64,000 bases of DNA, taken from contig NC_090439.1 of NCBI RefSeq assembly GCF_031143425.1, positions 354,200,027 through 354,264,026 of the forward strand. Reading direction: 5' to 3'. The position numbers and the translations under genes were made by a program. Of this stretch, positions 1-11,080 are shown piece by piece. The stretch comes from Pleurodeles waltl (Eukaryota; Chordata; Amphibia; Caudata; Salamandridae). Each line of letters starts with the position of its first letter. Position 1 is the stretch's first letter. A model generated the notes under the pieces. It was not told the DNA's origin and did no database searches. It saw only the letters and a program-made list of their open reading frames with translations.

Positions 1-813
1 GCATGGTATTTTGTACTGGAATGGATCCCTTCCAGTACAAAACCTCTGTCAGACTCATGCACATATCCTTGCACTATGGCGCAAAGTTGTGTGTGTGGGG
101 AACAGCAAAAAACAAAAAAACATAAATAAGTACTGCCCCTACATAGCACAATCACTTATGATATTCGTGTGCACATTTTGCCAAAATGCTCACTCCCTCA
201 TTGAAAGTGTATTAGTCATAAGTGTTGGCTTGGAGGGAATCATCTGCATTTATACATCCGTGAAATAAGTCTTCAGTGTTTTTTGTGCAAAGAACTCTAC
301 CATCTTTATCCATCACTGTCCTCTGCATGTCATTGTCTCCATCATGTAATTCTGTCGTGCTCTGTCCTAAGAAACGTATGCTTTGAATCTTGTGCCTCAA
401 CTGACATGTTTGCCTCCTCGGCTTTACTGTTGTGCTTTTTTTTCTCCATATTTTTTGCCTGGGTGCCTGGTCCTTGTTTCTATATTTTTATCTTGGCTCT
501 TGGTTCTTGTTGGGTCAGAGTGAGCATTTCTCCTGGGAATACAGTGTTTGTCTATGTGTGGTAGTCGCTGTTCCTGAAATCCATCCTGCAGGCCTGGGGG
601 CGGAAATAGTCCAAGATGGACTTCAAGCAAGCTAGCCTTGCAGGTACTGAAAGCTATTCAGAAAGCCAGCGCATGCACACTTGAACAAAACAAAACGTGT
701 TTCTTGAGAAGACGGGCAATGTAGTTTGCTTAAGGCTGCAATGGTTTGGTGACCACACAGACCTTTTTACCTACAAGTGTTATGAACCTTGCGACTGGTT
801 TCCACCAAGAGAT
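1..813. other. Unassigned sequence without a recognisable gene
   Basis: Open frames here are short and overlap on both strands without recognisable domains. No tandem repeat, terminal repeat or RNA gene is visible. It is probably old, degraded intergenic DNA. Confidence 0.5.
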
Positions 814-816
814 GAG

Positions 817-1739
817 GGCCCGTATTTATACTTTTTGACGCTAAACTGCGCTAACGCAGTTTAGCTTTAAAAATTTATGCGCCGGCTAACGCCATTCTGA
901 AGCGCCATGCGGGCGCCGTATTTATTGAATGGCGTTAGCCGGCGCTAGCAGACCGGCGCTGCCTGGTGTGCGTGGAAAAAAACCACGTACACCAGGCAGC
1001 GCCGGCGTAGGGACAAATGGCGTTAGGGCGTCTTAAAAATGGTGCAAGTCAGGTTGACGCAAAAAAATCGCCTCCACCCGATTTGCGCCATTTTTAACGA
1101 CGCCCAGACGCCATTTACATGACTCCTGTCTTAGTAAAGACAGGAGTCATGCCCCCTTGCCCAATGGCCATGCCCAGGGGACTTATGTCCCCTGGGCATG
1201 GTCATTGGGCATTGAGGCATGTAGGGGGGCACAAATCAGGCCCCCCTATGCCAAAAAAAAATATATAAAAAAAAAATGTATACTTACCTGAACTTACCTG
1301 AATGTCCCTGGGGTGGGTCCCTCCATCCTTGGGTGTCCTCCTGGGGTGGGCAAGGGTGGCAGGGGGGGTCCCTGGGGGCATGGGAGGGCAGCTGTGGGCT
1401 CATTTTGAGCCCACAGGTCCCTTAACGCCTGCCCTGACCCAGGCGTTAAAAAGAGGCGCAAATGCGGGGTTTTTTGCCCCGCCCACTCCCGGGCGTGATT
1501 TTTGCCCGGGAGTATAAATACGACGCATTTGCGTCGCAGTCATTTTTTTGGACGGGAACGCCTACCTTGCATCTCATTAACGCAAGGAAGGCGTTCACGC
1601 AAAAAAATGACGCTCTTTACTCATACTTTGGCGCTAGACGCGTCTAACGCCAAAGTATAAATATGGCGTTAGTTTTGCGCCAAATTTGCGTCGGAAAAAA
1701 CGACGCAAATTTGGCGCAAACGGAGTATAAATATGCCCC
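817..1739 (+). mobile_element. Hairpin-chain MITE, copy A (923 bp)
   Basis: The left end reads GGCCCGTATTTATACT and the right end AGTATAAATATGCCCC, giving imperfect terminal inverted repeats. A 3-bp target duplication GAG flanks it (814-816 and 1740-1742). The interior is a series of imperfect palindromes: a pair of GCGCTAACGC-type arms just inside the left end, a 15-bp arm pair at 1119-1150 (CATGACTCCTGTCTT and its complement), and a palindrome around 1165-1207 built on ATGCCCAGGGGAC. There is no transposase; a short frame at 1302-1517 recurs in other copies only because the DNA repeats. A 3-bp TSD points to a PIF/Harbinger-like (or Zator-like) machinery acting in trans, which is inference. 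Confidence 0.88.
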
Positions 1740-1742
1740 GAG

Positions 1743-2230
1743 ATGTGTAGAGTTTCACCGCATAAAAGAGGACTAGGCACAGTCAGCCACCTTTCTGTAA
1801 ATGAGCTGTTGTCCTGATGTGCTGTTCAGAACTTCAATTTCTTCTTTCTCTGCATTACCATATTGTGTAGATCATGCACTTCCTTCATCGTTCTGATTAA
1901 GTCCCGTGTACAAGATGGGTTGCTGCAAATGCCTTCCTTGCTGAGAGTAACTTTCCCTTTTCTGTCAAGCAGCCTGTCACTTCACACTGAGGTTAATCTT
2001 GTGCTGATGTTAGCTGCTACCCATGGTAATGGAATCTCCAATTAAATGCCCATTGCCACCAGACAACAGGGCCGATTTACAAAAGCATTTATGCATACAT
2101 CAAGTAGTACTACAGAGGTACTCTTTTATGTACTCTTTCATGCAGTTGTGAGTCCTCTCTAAGATGTCCAACTCCTTATTTGTAAAAGTGCAAAGAGGAC
2201 ACATTCCTTTTTAGTTTTACTAACTGGACA
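1743..2230. other. Unassigned sequence
   Basis: No gene is recognised. A stretch at about 2068-2215 begins with AGGGCCGATTTACAAAAGCA, which resembles the GGGC-plus-ATTTA termini of other small MITEs in the window, but I could not find a matching second end. Confidence 0.4.
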
Positions 2231-2740
2231 TGCGTTACTTTGTTAAGGAGGGGGGACTCAATTTCCCAGACTGCTCCAGGCCCCTGAAGCGAGCCTTTGA
2301 CCTTTACCAGCTGCAGGCAGTCATGAGCGCTATATAGCGCATTATTCATCTCCGCGGCGTGGGACGCGCATTACTTTATTAAGGAGGGGGGACTCCATCT
2401 CCCAGACTTCTCCAGGCCCCTAGAGGCGGCCTTTGACCTTCACCAGCTGCAGGCACTCATTATTAACCTCCACTGCGCAGGATGTGCATTACATTGTTAA
2501 GGAGCGGGAACTCAATTTCCAAGACTGCTCCAGGCCTCTGGAATCGGCCTTTGACCTTCACCAGCTGCAGGCACTCACAAACGCTATACACATTATTTAT
2601 CTCCGTGACGTGAGACGTGCATTACTTTAAGGGAAGGACTCAATCTCCCAAACTGCTCCAGTCCCCTGGAGGAGGCCTTTCACCTTCACCAGCTGCAGGC
2701 ACTCACAAGCGCTATATAGTGCCTTATTCATCCGTGCCGG
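2231..2740 (+). repeat. Four-copy tandem repeat, unit about 120-135 bp
   Basis: The same block recurs four times, starting near 2233, 2368, 2487 and 2620. Each unit has a GCATTACTTT-like start, a GACTCAATTTCCCAGACTG box, a GCTCCAGGCCCCTG box, the shared string TTGACCTTCACCAGCTGCAG, and (in units 1 and 4, weakly in 3) a palindromic GCGCTATATAGCGC-like end. Units differ from one another by many substitutions and small indels, so the array is old. No open frame spans it and I do not recognise the family. Confidence 0.85.
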
Positions 2741-3340
2741 GCCCAGGGCGGCCCGTCCACACCAGTCGTCGCCCGGAGGATGCTGGCCTGGACCACCCCC
2801 TGACTTCTAGCCATCAGGTAGCTCCAACAACAGGAACTTAGTACTACATCCAGGAGGCAATTAGGGGTAATTTACTTCAGCGTCTCAATCCATGTTGAAT
2901 GAAGAAAGTCTGACTACCTTGCAAAGGCTTATGTGGAAGAAGTGTGTGACTGGCTGTGAGGGGTCACGTCCTTTCTTACTTGTATGAATGATAAAACCAA
3001 AACTGTGCAGGACACTTTAAGGCTTGGTCACTGAAGCACTGATAAAAGCTACCCATTTATTTAGATTGCCTGGTGGTGATTAGATCCCTATTACTGGTTA
3101 TGTTTTAGCACTGTTATATATAGTGATTACTATAAGTAAATGTTCTAATCTTGTGTTAGACGACAACGTAGTCATTATGCATTAAGTTGTTTTATCAATG
3201 CTCGTTTAAAGGTTCTTGGTCTCCTGTCTTTTAAAGTATTTAAACTTTGATTTGTGTAGCTTACTGTTTTTAATTTCGAGTGTTATTCCGAGGGGCTACT
3301 TTTGATTTAAACAGCAGGCTTAAAAGCTGTCATAGTTTCC
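2741..3340. other. Unassigned sequence
   Basis: No coding frame or repeat structure is recognised. The segment becomes AT-rich before the LINE ORF1-like frames and may include the 5' UTR of that LINE. Confidence 0.4.
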
Positions 3341-3393
3341 TTGGGGTTTCAGACTAGCAGCCAGTTGTTAAATTCTGATTATTATTTTTTAAT

Positions 3394-4303
3394 CATGGTG
3401 AAGCGGAAGGGTGCTGATGCTGCCACTATCCTTAACAATCCAAAGAAATGTGCTAGGAAACGACCTCCCCAGCTAACTGCATACCGCCCACATCCTCCTC
3501 GACTTCAGGAGGAAGCTAGAGACATTGCTCATTTAAGGGGTAACGACCAGTTTGCAGAGAATACCCACAACGCCTGGATCCCCCCGGGGTGAGAGGTCGT
3601 GCTTTACAAATCTTATGACTGAAAAAAAGATACAAGCACCATTAATCAAATTAACAATTTGATAGAGGTGGTTGAGACAATTCTGAATCCACCCCCACTA
3701 ACTCGGACAAATGGTCCAGCAACAGGTACAAAATGTCAGTCATTGATTGAAGACATTACAGAAGAACAGTTAGGATCGGAGTGTAGGAGGCAAGAGGCCA
3801 GTGTAATTACCCGGTCACACGCTTCTACATCTAACTTGTTTGAAATACTACTTGTGCTGCGAAATTAAGTACTGGGCCTAAAAGAATTGGTGAAGTCTCT
3901 TGAATGTAAACTAGATACTGCAACTAACATGATTGTGCAGGTTACTAAACTGCAAAGTTTCGCTGTTAATCCTTTTGCATTTGTGCCCTCTCCCGCTCAT
4001 CCCCTCTGTGCCATCAGTCATAGAAGCCCCACCATTGTGTGGAAAAGGGGATCCCCGGAGAACGAAGTGTCTCAGCAAGATCCCCACTCTTTATATTTTA
4101 GCAGGTGGCAAAGTGTAGATAGAAGACAGGACCCCATATGTGTCCATAACAGGCTAGACTTCCCAAGCGGAGAGCCTCCAAGTGGAACAGCAGTCCTACG
4201 CTCATCGGGGGTGCTTCCTCGAAGGAGAAATCAGCCTAGTCAATTGGGTACGGATGTGTATGGTCCCATCTATAGGAGACTCTCCGAAGCACATACACAA
4301 TAA
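3394..4303 (+). pseudogene. LINE ORF1-like protein remnant
   Basis: Three short plus-strand frames follow one another. The first begins at an ATG at 3394 with a lysine- and arginine-rich start (MVKRKGADAATILNNPKKCA) that looks like an RNA-binding basic tail. The second (3659-3868) has an acidic helix-like stretch. The third (3887-4303) starts with MVKSLECKLDTATNMIVQVT, a plausible coiled-coil segment, and then becomes proline- and serine-rich. Order and composition suit a LINE ORF1, but there is no zinc knuckle or RRM I can point to. The frame is interrupted by stops and then by the solo LTR at 4421. Sequence after the LTR at 7106 may continue it. Confidence 0.5.
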
Positions 4304-4420
4304 ATTATAACTTTAAAGTGACCAAAGTTCCTAAACTGAATAAGGTCTGATTGGAACAGAGTCATTGTTTAATAAGGTCCTGCATTGGTTAAGAACCAAC
4401 TACAATTGTAAATCGATTAT

Positions 4421-7099
4421 TGTTAGAAATGGGTTTTTTGGTTGGCAGTCAGGTTACCCCCTGTCCAAGCAAAAGCCCTCACTCTAGTCAGGGTAAGTCA
4501 CACACAATCCAAGATTATCCTGTGCCCACCCTCTGGTAGCTTGGCACGAGCAGTCAGGCTTAACTTAGAAGGCAATGTATAAAGCATTTGTGCAATAAAT
4601 CATACAATACCATAATATAACACCACAAAAATACACCACACAGTGGGTATTTGCAGGTCAAAACGATCAAAGATGCAATATGAAGTTGTAAAGATATCAT
4701 TGAAAAGTGATATAAAGGGGGTCATTCTGACCTTGGCGGTCCATGACCGCCATGGCGGAGGGCGGCGGAAGCACCGCCAACAGGCTGGCGGTGCTTCCTT
4801 GGCGATTCTGACAGCGGCGGTAAAGCCGCGGTCAGAAATGGGGAGCCGGTGGTTTCCCGCCGGTTTCCCGCTGGCCCAGGAAACCCGCCATGGCGGCGCT
4901 GCTTGCAGCACCGCCATGGGGATTCCGACCGCCTTCCCGCCAGCCTGTTTCTGGCGGTGTCCACCGCCAGAACCAGGATGGTGGGAACGGGTGCCGTGGG
5001 CCCCTGGGGGCATGGGCAGTGCAGGGGCCCCCTAACAGGGCCCCACAAAGATTTTCACTGTCTGCTTAGCAGACAGTGAAAATCACGACGGGTGCCACTG
5101 CACCCGTCGCACCCCTTCAACTCCGCCAGCTCCATTCCGAGCCGGCTTCATTGTTGAAGGGGCTGTCCCGCTGGGCTGGCCGGCGGTCTTCTGGCGGTCG
5201 CCCGCCGGCCCAGCGGGAAAGCCGGAATGGGTGCCGCGGTCTTTTGACCGCGGAGCGGTCTTTCGGCGGGAACCGCTTGGCGGGCGGCGACTGCCCACCG
5301 CCGTGGTCAAAATGACCGCCAAAGTGTCTTAAGTCTTTAAAAAGCAAACAAAGTCTCTTTCAAGCACAAAGTACCTGGTTTGGAGTGGAAAATCTCAGCA
5401 GAGGGCCGCAGAAGAGGAGATGCGTGGAAAAATGGTGTGTGCGTCGGTTGCGCCCCTTCACACACAGACTTGCGTCGTTATTTTTCACTCGGGGAAGACG
5501 TGCGTGGTTTTCCGGCACGCGGACCGTCTCCTTCTATGGGTCGCGGGGATTACCAGCTGTCCCGGGTCTGTGTGTGGATTCTCCTGCTTGTTTTCCGGCT
5601 GCGTGTCGTTCCGCGGGGCTGTGCGTCGAAATTTAGATCTCACGGCAGGCGTCGCGTTGATTTCTCATCTGGAAGTCGGGCGGCGTTGTCCTTGCGAGGC
5701 CGTGCATCGAAGTTCCGGTCGTCCCGAAGGCGTTGCGTCGATCAGCATCGGTGTGCGGTGTTTTTCTCGCCGTGGAACAAGCTGTGAGTTGAAAATTTTG
5801 GCGCACGAAGCGTCCAAGTGAAAGAGAGAAGTCCTTTTGGCCCTGAGACTTCAGGGAACAGGAGGCAAGCTCTATCCAAGCCCTTGGAGAGCACTTTTAC
5901 AGCCAGACAAGAGTTCAGCAAGGCAGCAGGCCAACAGCAAGGCAGCAGTCCTTTGTGGAAAAGCAGACAGGTGAGTCCTTTGAGCAAACAGGCAGTTCTT
6001 CTTGGCAGGATGTAGTTTCTGGTTCAGGTTTCTTCTCCAGCAAGTGTCTGATGAGGTAGGGCAGAGGCCCTGTTTTATACTAAATTGTACCTTTAAAGTG
6101 GGGGTGACTTCAAAGAGTGTCTAAGAAATGCACCAGGTCCCCTTTCAGTTCAATCCTGTCTGCCAGGGCCCCAGTAGGGGGTGTGGCAGTCCTTTGTGTG
6201 AGGGCAGGCCCTCCACCCTCCCAGCCCAGGAAGACCCATTCAAAATGCAGATGTATGCAAGTGAGGCTGAGTACCCTGTGTTTGGGGTGTGTCTGAGTGA
6301 ATGCACAAGGAGCTGTCAACTAAACCTAGCCAGACGTGGATTGAAGGGCACAGAAAGATTTAAGGGCAAAGAAATGCTCACTTCCTAAAAGTGGCATTTC
6401 TAGAATAGTAATATTAAATCCGACTTCACCAGTCAGCAGGATTTCATATTACCATTCTGGCCATACTAAATATGACCTTCCTGCTTCTTTCAGATCAGCA
6501 GCTGCCACTTCATCGGTGTATGAGGGCAGCCCCAATGTTAGTCTATGAAGGGAGCAGGCCTCACAGTAGTGTAAAAACGAATTTAGGAGTTTTACCCTAC
6601 CAGGACATATAACTACACAGGTACATGTCCTGCCTTTTGCCCACACAGCACCCTGCTCTAGTGGTTACATAGGGCACACATTAGGGGTGACTTATATGTA
6701 GAAAAAGGGGAGTTCTAGGCTTGGCAAGTACTTTTAAATGCCAAGTCGAAGTGGCAGTGAAACTGCACACACAAGCCTTGCAATGGCAGGCCTGAGACAA
6801 GGTTAAGGGGCTACTGAAGTGGGTGGCACAACCAGTGCTGCAGGCCCACTAGTAGCATTTAATCTACAGGCCCTAGGCACATATAGTGCACTCTACTAGG
6901 GACTTATAAGTAAATTAAACAGCCAATCATGGATAAACCAATCAATAGTACAATTTACACAGAGAGCATATGCACTTTAGCACTGGTTAGCAGTGGTAAA
7001 GTGCCCAGAGGTCAAAAGCCAACAACAACAGGTCAGAAAAAATAGGAGGAAGGAGGCAAAAAGTTTGGGGATGTCCCTGTCAAAAAGCCAGGTCCAACA
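4421..7099 (-). mobile_element. Solo LTR of the SCAN-gag gypsy family, TSD ATTAT
   Basis: Begins TGTTAGAAAT and ends GGTCCAACA, the TG...CA form of an LTR, and is flanked by a perfect 5-bp duplication ATTAT (4416-4420 and 7100-7104). Its sequence matches the LTRs of the element at 58450-64000 over long stretches, for example the string GGTTGGCAGTCAGGTTACCC after the start and the AGCAGTGGTAAAGTGCC box near the end. Relative to that element, whose gag lies on the minus strand, this copy is also minus. Subtracting the nested MITE at 4717-5320 leaves an LTR of about 2.07 kb. It sits in the plus-strand LINE between ORF1-like and endonuclease regions. Confidence 0.9.
4717..5320. mobile_element. 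GC-rich MITE nested in the solo LTR, TSD AAA
   Basis: Starts GGGGGTCATTCTGACC and ends with the near inverse complement GGTCAAAATGACCGCC; the flanks carry a 3-bp duplication AAA (4714-4716 and 5321-5323). It is much richer in G and C than its host LTR and contains many copies of the GGCGG/CCGCC word, with internal inverted repeats such as the arms around 5050-5095 (CACTGTCTGC/GCAGACAGTG). Overlapping frames on both strands (about 130 residues) result from GC richness and are not genes. Same 3-bp TSD class as the hairpin MITEs but unrelated interior. Confidence 0.85.
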
Positions 7100-7396
7100 A
7101 TTATCATGTCAGATATTCTGAGTGTGTGTAGGAATCCACTAGAGTCAGATCCTTATAATACCATAGAAATTGAGGTGATGTCCCAGGAAGTTCTTGATGG
7201 TTTTTTGGCAATGGAAGCCTGTGATATCTTCAATACAGGAACAGTGATCTGGCTTGTCTTTTCTACTGGTTTTGCACGATGCCATTCCACAGGTGCGCAG
7301 GTGGGTCATCCAGGGAGAGAGTAGGCATTGTCCAGTGTCGATTGACTGTCACCAGTTACGCCCAATAATGCCCCTATTCTTGCATCTTCTGTAACT

Positions 7397-7800
7397 TTGG
7401 TAGCAAATGTCCGGGTACCGCAGTCTCAGCTAATGTCCTCTGGAACGCCAAATAATGCCCCTATTCTTGCATCTTCTGTGTTTTCTGTAGCAAACGTCAC
7501 AGTACCGTTGTTTCAGATAATGGCACAGGCAGACACTTACTTGGGGATGAGGTTTCTACAGTGGAAAACCAACTGGGACTCCCTAACAACAATGGGCAGT
7601 TGCAGGTTCTCTCGTGGAACATTGCAGGAATGCGTAGTAAGCTGGCGGATCTATTATGGGGAGCCTATATTTATTCTTTTAATCTTGACCTATTCCAGGA
7701 GACCTGGGCCCTAGACCCACCCCCTCTAGATCAGAGTTTTCCACATTTACTGTGGATGCATTTCCCTCTTCTTCTGGTTGCCCTGTTGGGAGCCTTTTGA
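7397..7800 (+). pseudogene. LINE ORF2 endonuclease (APE) N-terminal fragment
   Basis: The frame at 7561-7800 contains LQVLSWNIAGMRSKL followed by FNLDLFQETWALD. These match the first two blocks of APE-type LINE endonucleases: the S-W-N metal/DNA-contact motif and the QETW block whose glutamate is catalytic. The domain would cut target DNA to prime reverse transcription. Only about the first third is readable before a stop; downstream blocks are scattered in other frames up to the MITE at 8799. A near-duplicate 29-bp phrase (AATAATGCCCCTATTCTTGC type) occurs at about 7363 and 7450 just upstream. Confidence 0.7.
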
Positions 7801-8798
7801 TATGGGTTAAATTATCTCTCAATTGGACTATTGAACAAATGAAGACCAGTAAACAGATATCCTAGAATTAACCATGCAGGCTAGCAATGGTTTAATCAAT
7901 AACCTTTCCAATACTTATGTCCGCGGTGTGGCCCTTAAATGCATCTCTTCAACACTTATTATCCTAAATAATCATCTAGCATCATTAAAGTATACACCAA
8001 TGTATATTTTAGGAGTGACTTTACACCACCTTTGAACCATTGAATTATATATCTCTGGCGGTTGAACCAGAAAAGGCAGTTTAGGCCATACCACGACTTA
8101 GTGCTACTCCCTTGGAATCATGCCCTGCTGTAGCTACTCAACTGGCCTTGTTCATGATCTCACATAGGGTGCCGGTATGTAATGGCAGATCAGCCTCTGA
8201 TGTGGGAAGGGTGTTTACATTTTGTAGATGGCTCGTAAAGAGCAAAACTGACTATTTACTCCTTTCTCTTAATCTCTGGCCTTGGTTAGTGGATTTCTGT
8301 GTCACAAAAAAAGAAGAAAGTGACCATTATCAAGTGCACCTCTTAAAGAAAGGCTGTTATTATCTTCTGGTGAGGCAGGATTCATTGGGGATGTTATGGT
8401 AGGGAATTCGAGGAGGGCTCTTAAATGGTCCAAAATTGCCACCTGTCCAAGACAGCATGCTCTGATCTACGGTTTATTTGATACAGCCCTATCACCTTAC
8501 AGTATTTTGATACTAATTTGAGAGTTATACCTAACTTGAGTATTCACAACCATCTATTTAGTTCACTTGGAGAACATTTTCGGGTGGAGCAAGGTTTTGC
8601 AAGTACTACTGATGCAACTCCAGGGTTCACCAAGGACTGCAGGCAGGCAAAGTCTAGCTTACTACTAGTTATCAGATCTTTAAACTCACAGCACATTCGG
8701 GATGCGAGAAACCACTATAAAAAGGTGATGGAGACTAGCAAAAGGGGTGGGATGAGCAGAATTGGCAAGATTTGCTGGAGGCTTCTAGGAAGAACAAT

Positions 8799-9713
8799 GG
8801 CCCATATTTATACTTTTTGACGCACAACTGCGCCAACGCAGTTGTGCGTCAAAAATTTTACCGCCGGCTAACGCCATTCCAAAGCGCCATGCGGGCACCT
8901 TATTTATTGAATGACGTTACCCGGCGCTGCGGACTGGTGTGCGTAAAAAAAAATGACTCACACCAGGCAGCGCCGGCGTAGGGGAAAATGGAGGTTGGGC
9001 GTAAAAAAATGGGGCAAGTCAGGTCTGAGGCAAAATTCAGGCCTCAACCCGATTTGCGGCATTTTGTTTGACGCCCAACCTCCATTGACATGACTCCTGT
9101 CTTAGCAAAGACAGGAGTCATGCCAACTTGCCCAATGGCCATGCCCAGGGGACTTATGTCCCCTGGGCATGGTCATTGGGCATAGTGGCATGTAGGGGGG
9201 CCCAAATCAGGGCCCCCTATGCCACAAAAAAAAAAACGAAAAAAATACTTACCCCAACTTACCTCAACTTCCCTGGGATGGGTCCCTCCATCCTTGGGTG
9301 TCCTCCTGGGGTGGGCAAGGGTGGCAGGGGGTGTCCCTGGGGGCATGGGAGGGCACCTGTGGGCTCCTTCTGAGCCCACAGGTCCCTTAACGCCTGCCCT
9401 GACCCAGGCGTTAAAAAACGGCGCACATCAGGCTGGACGCCGTTTTTTAAGGCCTGCCCCCTCCTGTGCGTCAAAATGACGTCAGAGTATAAATATTGGG
9501 CACAGGCCTTAAAGTCATTTTTTGGAAGGGAACGCCTACCTTGCATATAATTAACGCAAGGCTGGTTCCCCCTTCCAAAAAATGACGCACATGGTGGAAC
9601 TTTGACGTCCGCGGGGTCGGACGTCAAAGTATAAATATGGGGCAGGGTTTGCGCCGATTGTGCGTCAAAAATTTTGATGCACATTCGGCGCAAACAGAGT
9701 ATAAATATGCCCC
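8799..9713 (+). mobile_element. Hairpin-chain MITE, copy B (915 bp)
   Basis: Left end GGCCCATATTTATACT, right end AGTATAAATATGCCCC, 3-bp duplication AAT at 8796-8798 and 9714-9716. The interior is collinear with copy A, including the CATGACTCCTGTCTT palindrome, the ATGCCCAGGGGAC palindrome, and the A-rich stretch followed by AACTTACCTCAACTTCCCTG. It lies in the LINE between endonuclease and RT regions. No transposase is encoded. Confidence 0.9.
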
Positions 9714-9929
9714 AATGTTTCTTCCTTTTGGCATATTATAGCCCATGGCAGCTTAAAAGCACATACACCAACTGCCCACCACATACAGCAGTACACATGG
9801 GTTCAGCATGTTGCAAATCTGTACTAGCCACCAGCAAGTGGGTGATTACAACCTTGGTTATATGGGGCAGTATGAGCTAATAACCCCAGGGTTTGACAAC
9901 TTTTTTTTAGTAGACACCAAGGCAGATAT

Positions 9930-11080
9930 TATGTCTCTGTAGCCCAGAAAAGCTCCGGGACTAGACTGTATCCCTGGTGACTTGTATTGTTCTGAGATTG
10001 AGATGTGGGCGCCCTATATTAACATCCTGTTTAATGCTATTATGGCTGGAGCACCTTTACCTGATTCCTGGAAAGGGCTGTGAGTATTCCTATTTACAAA
10101 AATGATGCTAGATCAGAGCCAAGTAATTTATAGGCCTATTAGCCATATTGATAGTTAACAATAGGTGTTTTGTCGCCAGGTTTTAGATAAATTACATGGG
10201 TGAATTATAGACAAAGATATCCTCTCGCCGTTTCAGGCTGGGTTAAGTTCCAGGGTTTTGAACTAAGGATTAAGTGTTTTTTTTTTCCATATATCTCTTT
10301 ATTGGTTTTGATACAGTCAAGCATGATGAGATAACCATATACAACAATAGATGAGAAACGAAGGCACAGAGATAAGGAATATTCCGATCAAAAGTAGAAC
10401 AATAGAGTACAAGATTTAACTATGCCACATATCGAGAGTTAATATTCCAGTACAAATTACAAAGGTGGGGCGCCATCTTTGATGATAGGATCAAGTGCGC
10501 TAAAGTAAATTAGCATGTATGTCCTTATCCCCTCGAGGGGCTCAGCTACGCCACATGTCAGTACTAGTGGGGCAATGCGGTACTCAGCAAATGTGTGGGG
10601 GCCAGTGAGGGAGTCCAGGTGGCAACATATATGTGGGCGCACAAGCTGCAGTGGTGCACTCCCCGGCGGAGCAGGTGTATTCTCCTCAGCAGCGTGTGGT
10701 GGTCCTGAGTGCATAGGGGCTTTGTGCCTATTCGAAAGGAGGTGGCCTCAGTGTATTCAGGGGCGTGTATCATTTTTAGCTTCAATGTGTACAAAACTGA
10801 GGATCAAGTATTGAGATTGCTCCTGATCATATGAAAATATATTGGGATCCTGAAGGACCATCTATATCTTGCCTTCATTGACCTGAGAGCTACTTTTGAC
10901 TTGGTCCCCAGAACTAGTCTTTGGGAATGTCGGAATTTGGGTTTTCAGCATTATCTACCAGCACTTCTTATTATGAGGACCGACACTAGCCGTTTGACCG
11001 TATTCTTCTTGAGCCGATATTTACTTTCTGTGAGCGTGATTAGGAAACAGCTGGGCCTTCCACTATAATGGAATATCGTA
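9930..11080 (+). pseudogene. LINE ORF2 reverse transcriptase fragments
   Basis: At about 9948-10130 the plus strand reads APGLDCIPGDLY and, shifted, NYRPIS-like residues separated by PLPDSWKG; these are the early fingers blocks of non-LTR reverse transcriptase. At about 10180-10262 comes a piece resembling the ILS-x-x-QAG block. After the insert at 10276-10799 the domain resumes: YLAFIDLRATFDLVPR (about 10870-10915) is the A-motif block with its catalytic aspartate, followed by a thumb-side stretch with LGLPL near 11055. The YADD box is not readable. Multiple stops and frame changes make this non-functional. Confidence 0.65.
10276..10799 (-). mobile_element. Poly(A)-tailed retro-insert in the LINE RT
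   Basis: On the minus strand this segment ends in AATAAAGAGATATATGGA followed by a run of A (seen as a T run from 10276 on the plus strand). It is flanked by an imperfect direct repeat, AGGATTAAGT (10265-10274) and AGGATCAAGT (10800-10809), as expected for target-primed reverse transcription. RT coding of the host LINE stops at one side and resumes at the other. It may be a 5'-truncated LINE 3' end or a SINE; its own coding content is not recognisable. Confidence 0.65.

Noticed and set aside
1302..1517. Frame starting MSLGWVPPSLGVLLGW, seen again near 9219 and 36726
   Set aside because: Recurs because the hairpin MITE recurs; frame is not kept between copies beyond this segment and it lacks any domain.
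4600..5347. Overlapping 76-137 residue frames on both strands
   Set aside because: All lie in or across the GC-rich MITE at 4717-5320, which has inverted repeats and no conserved protein.
6046..6060. CTGATGAGG in the solo LTR as a hammerhead core
   Set aside because: No following helix II arm and GAAA in register.
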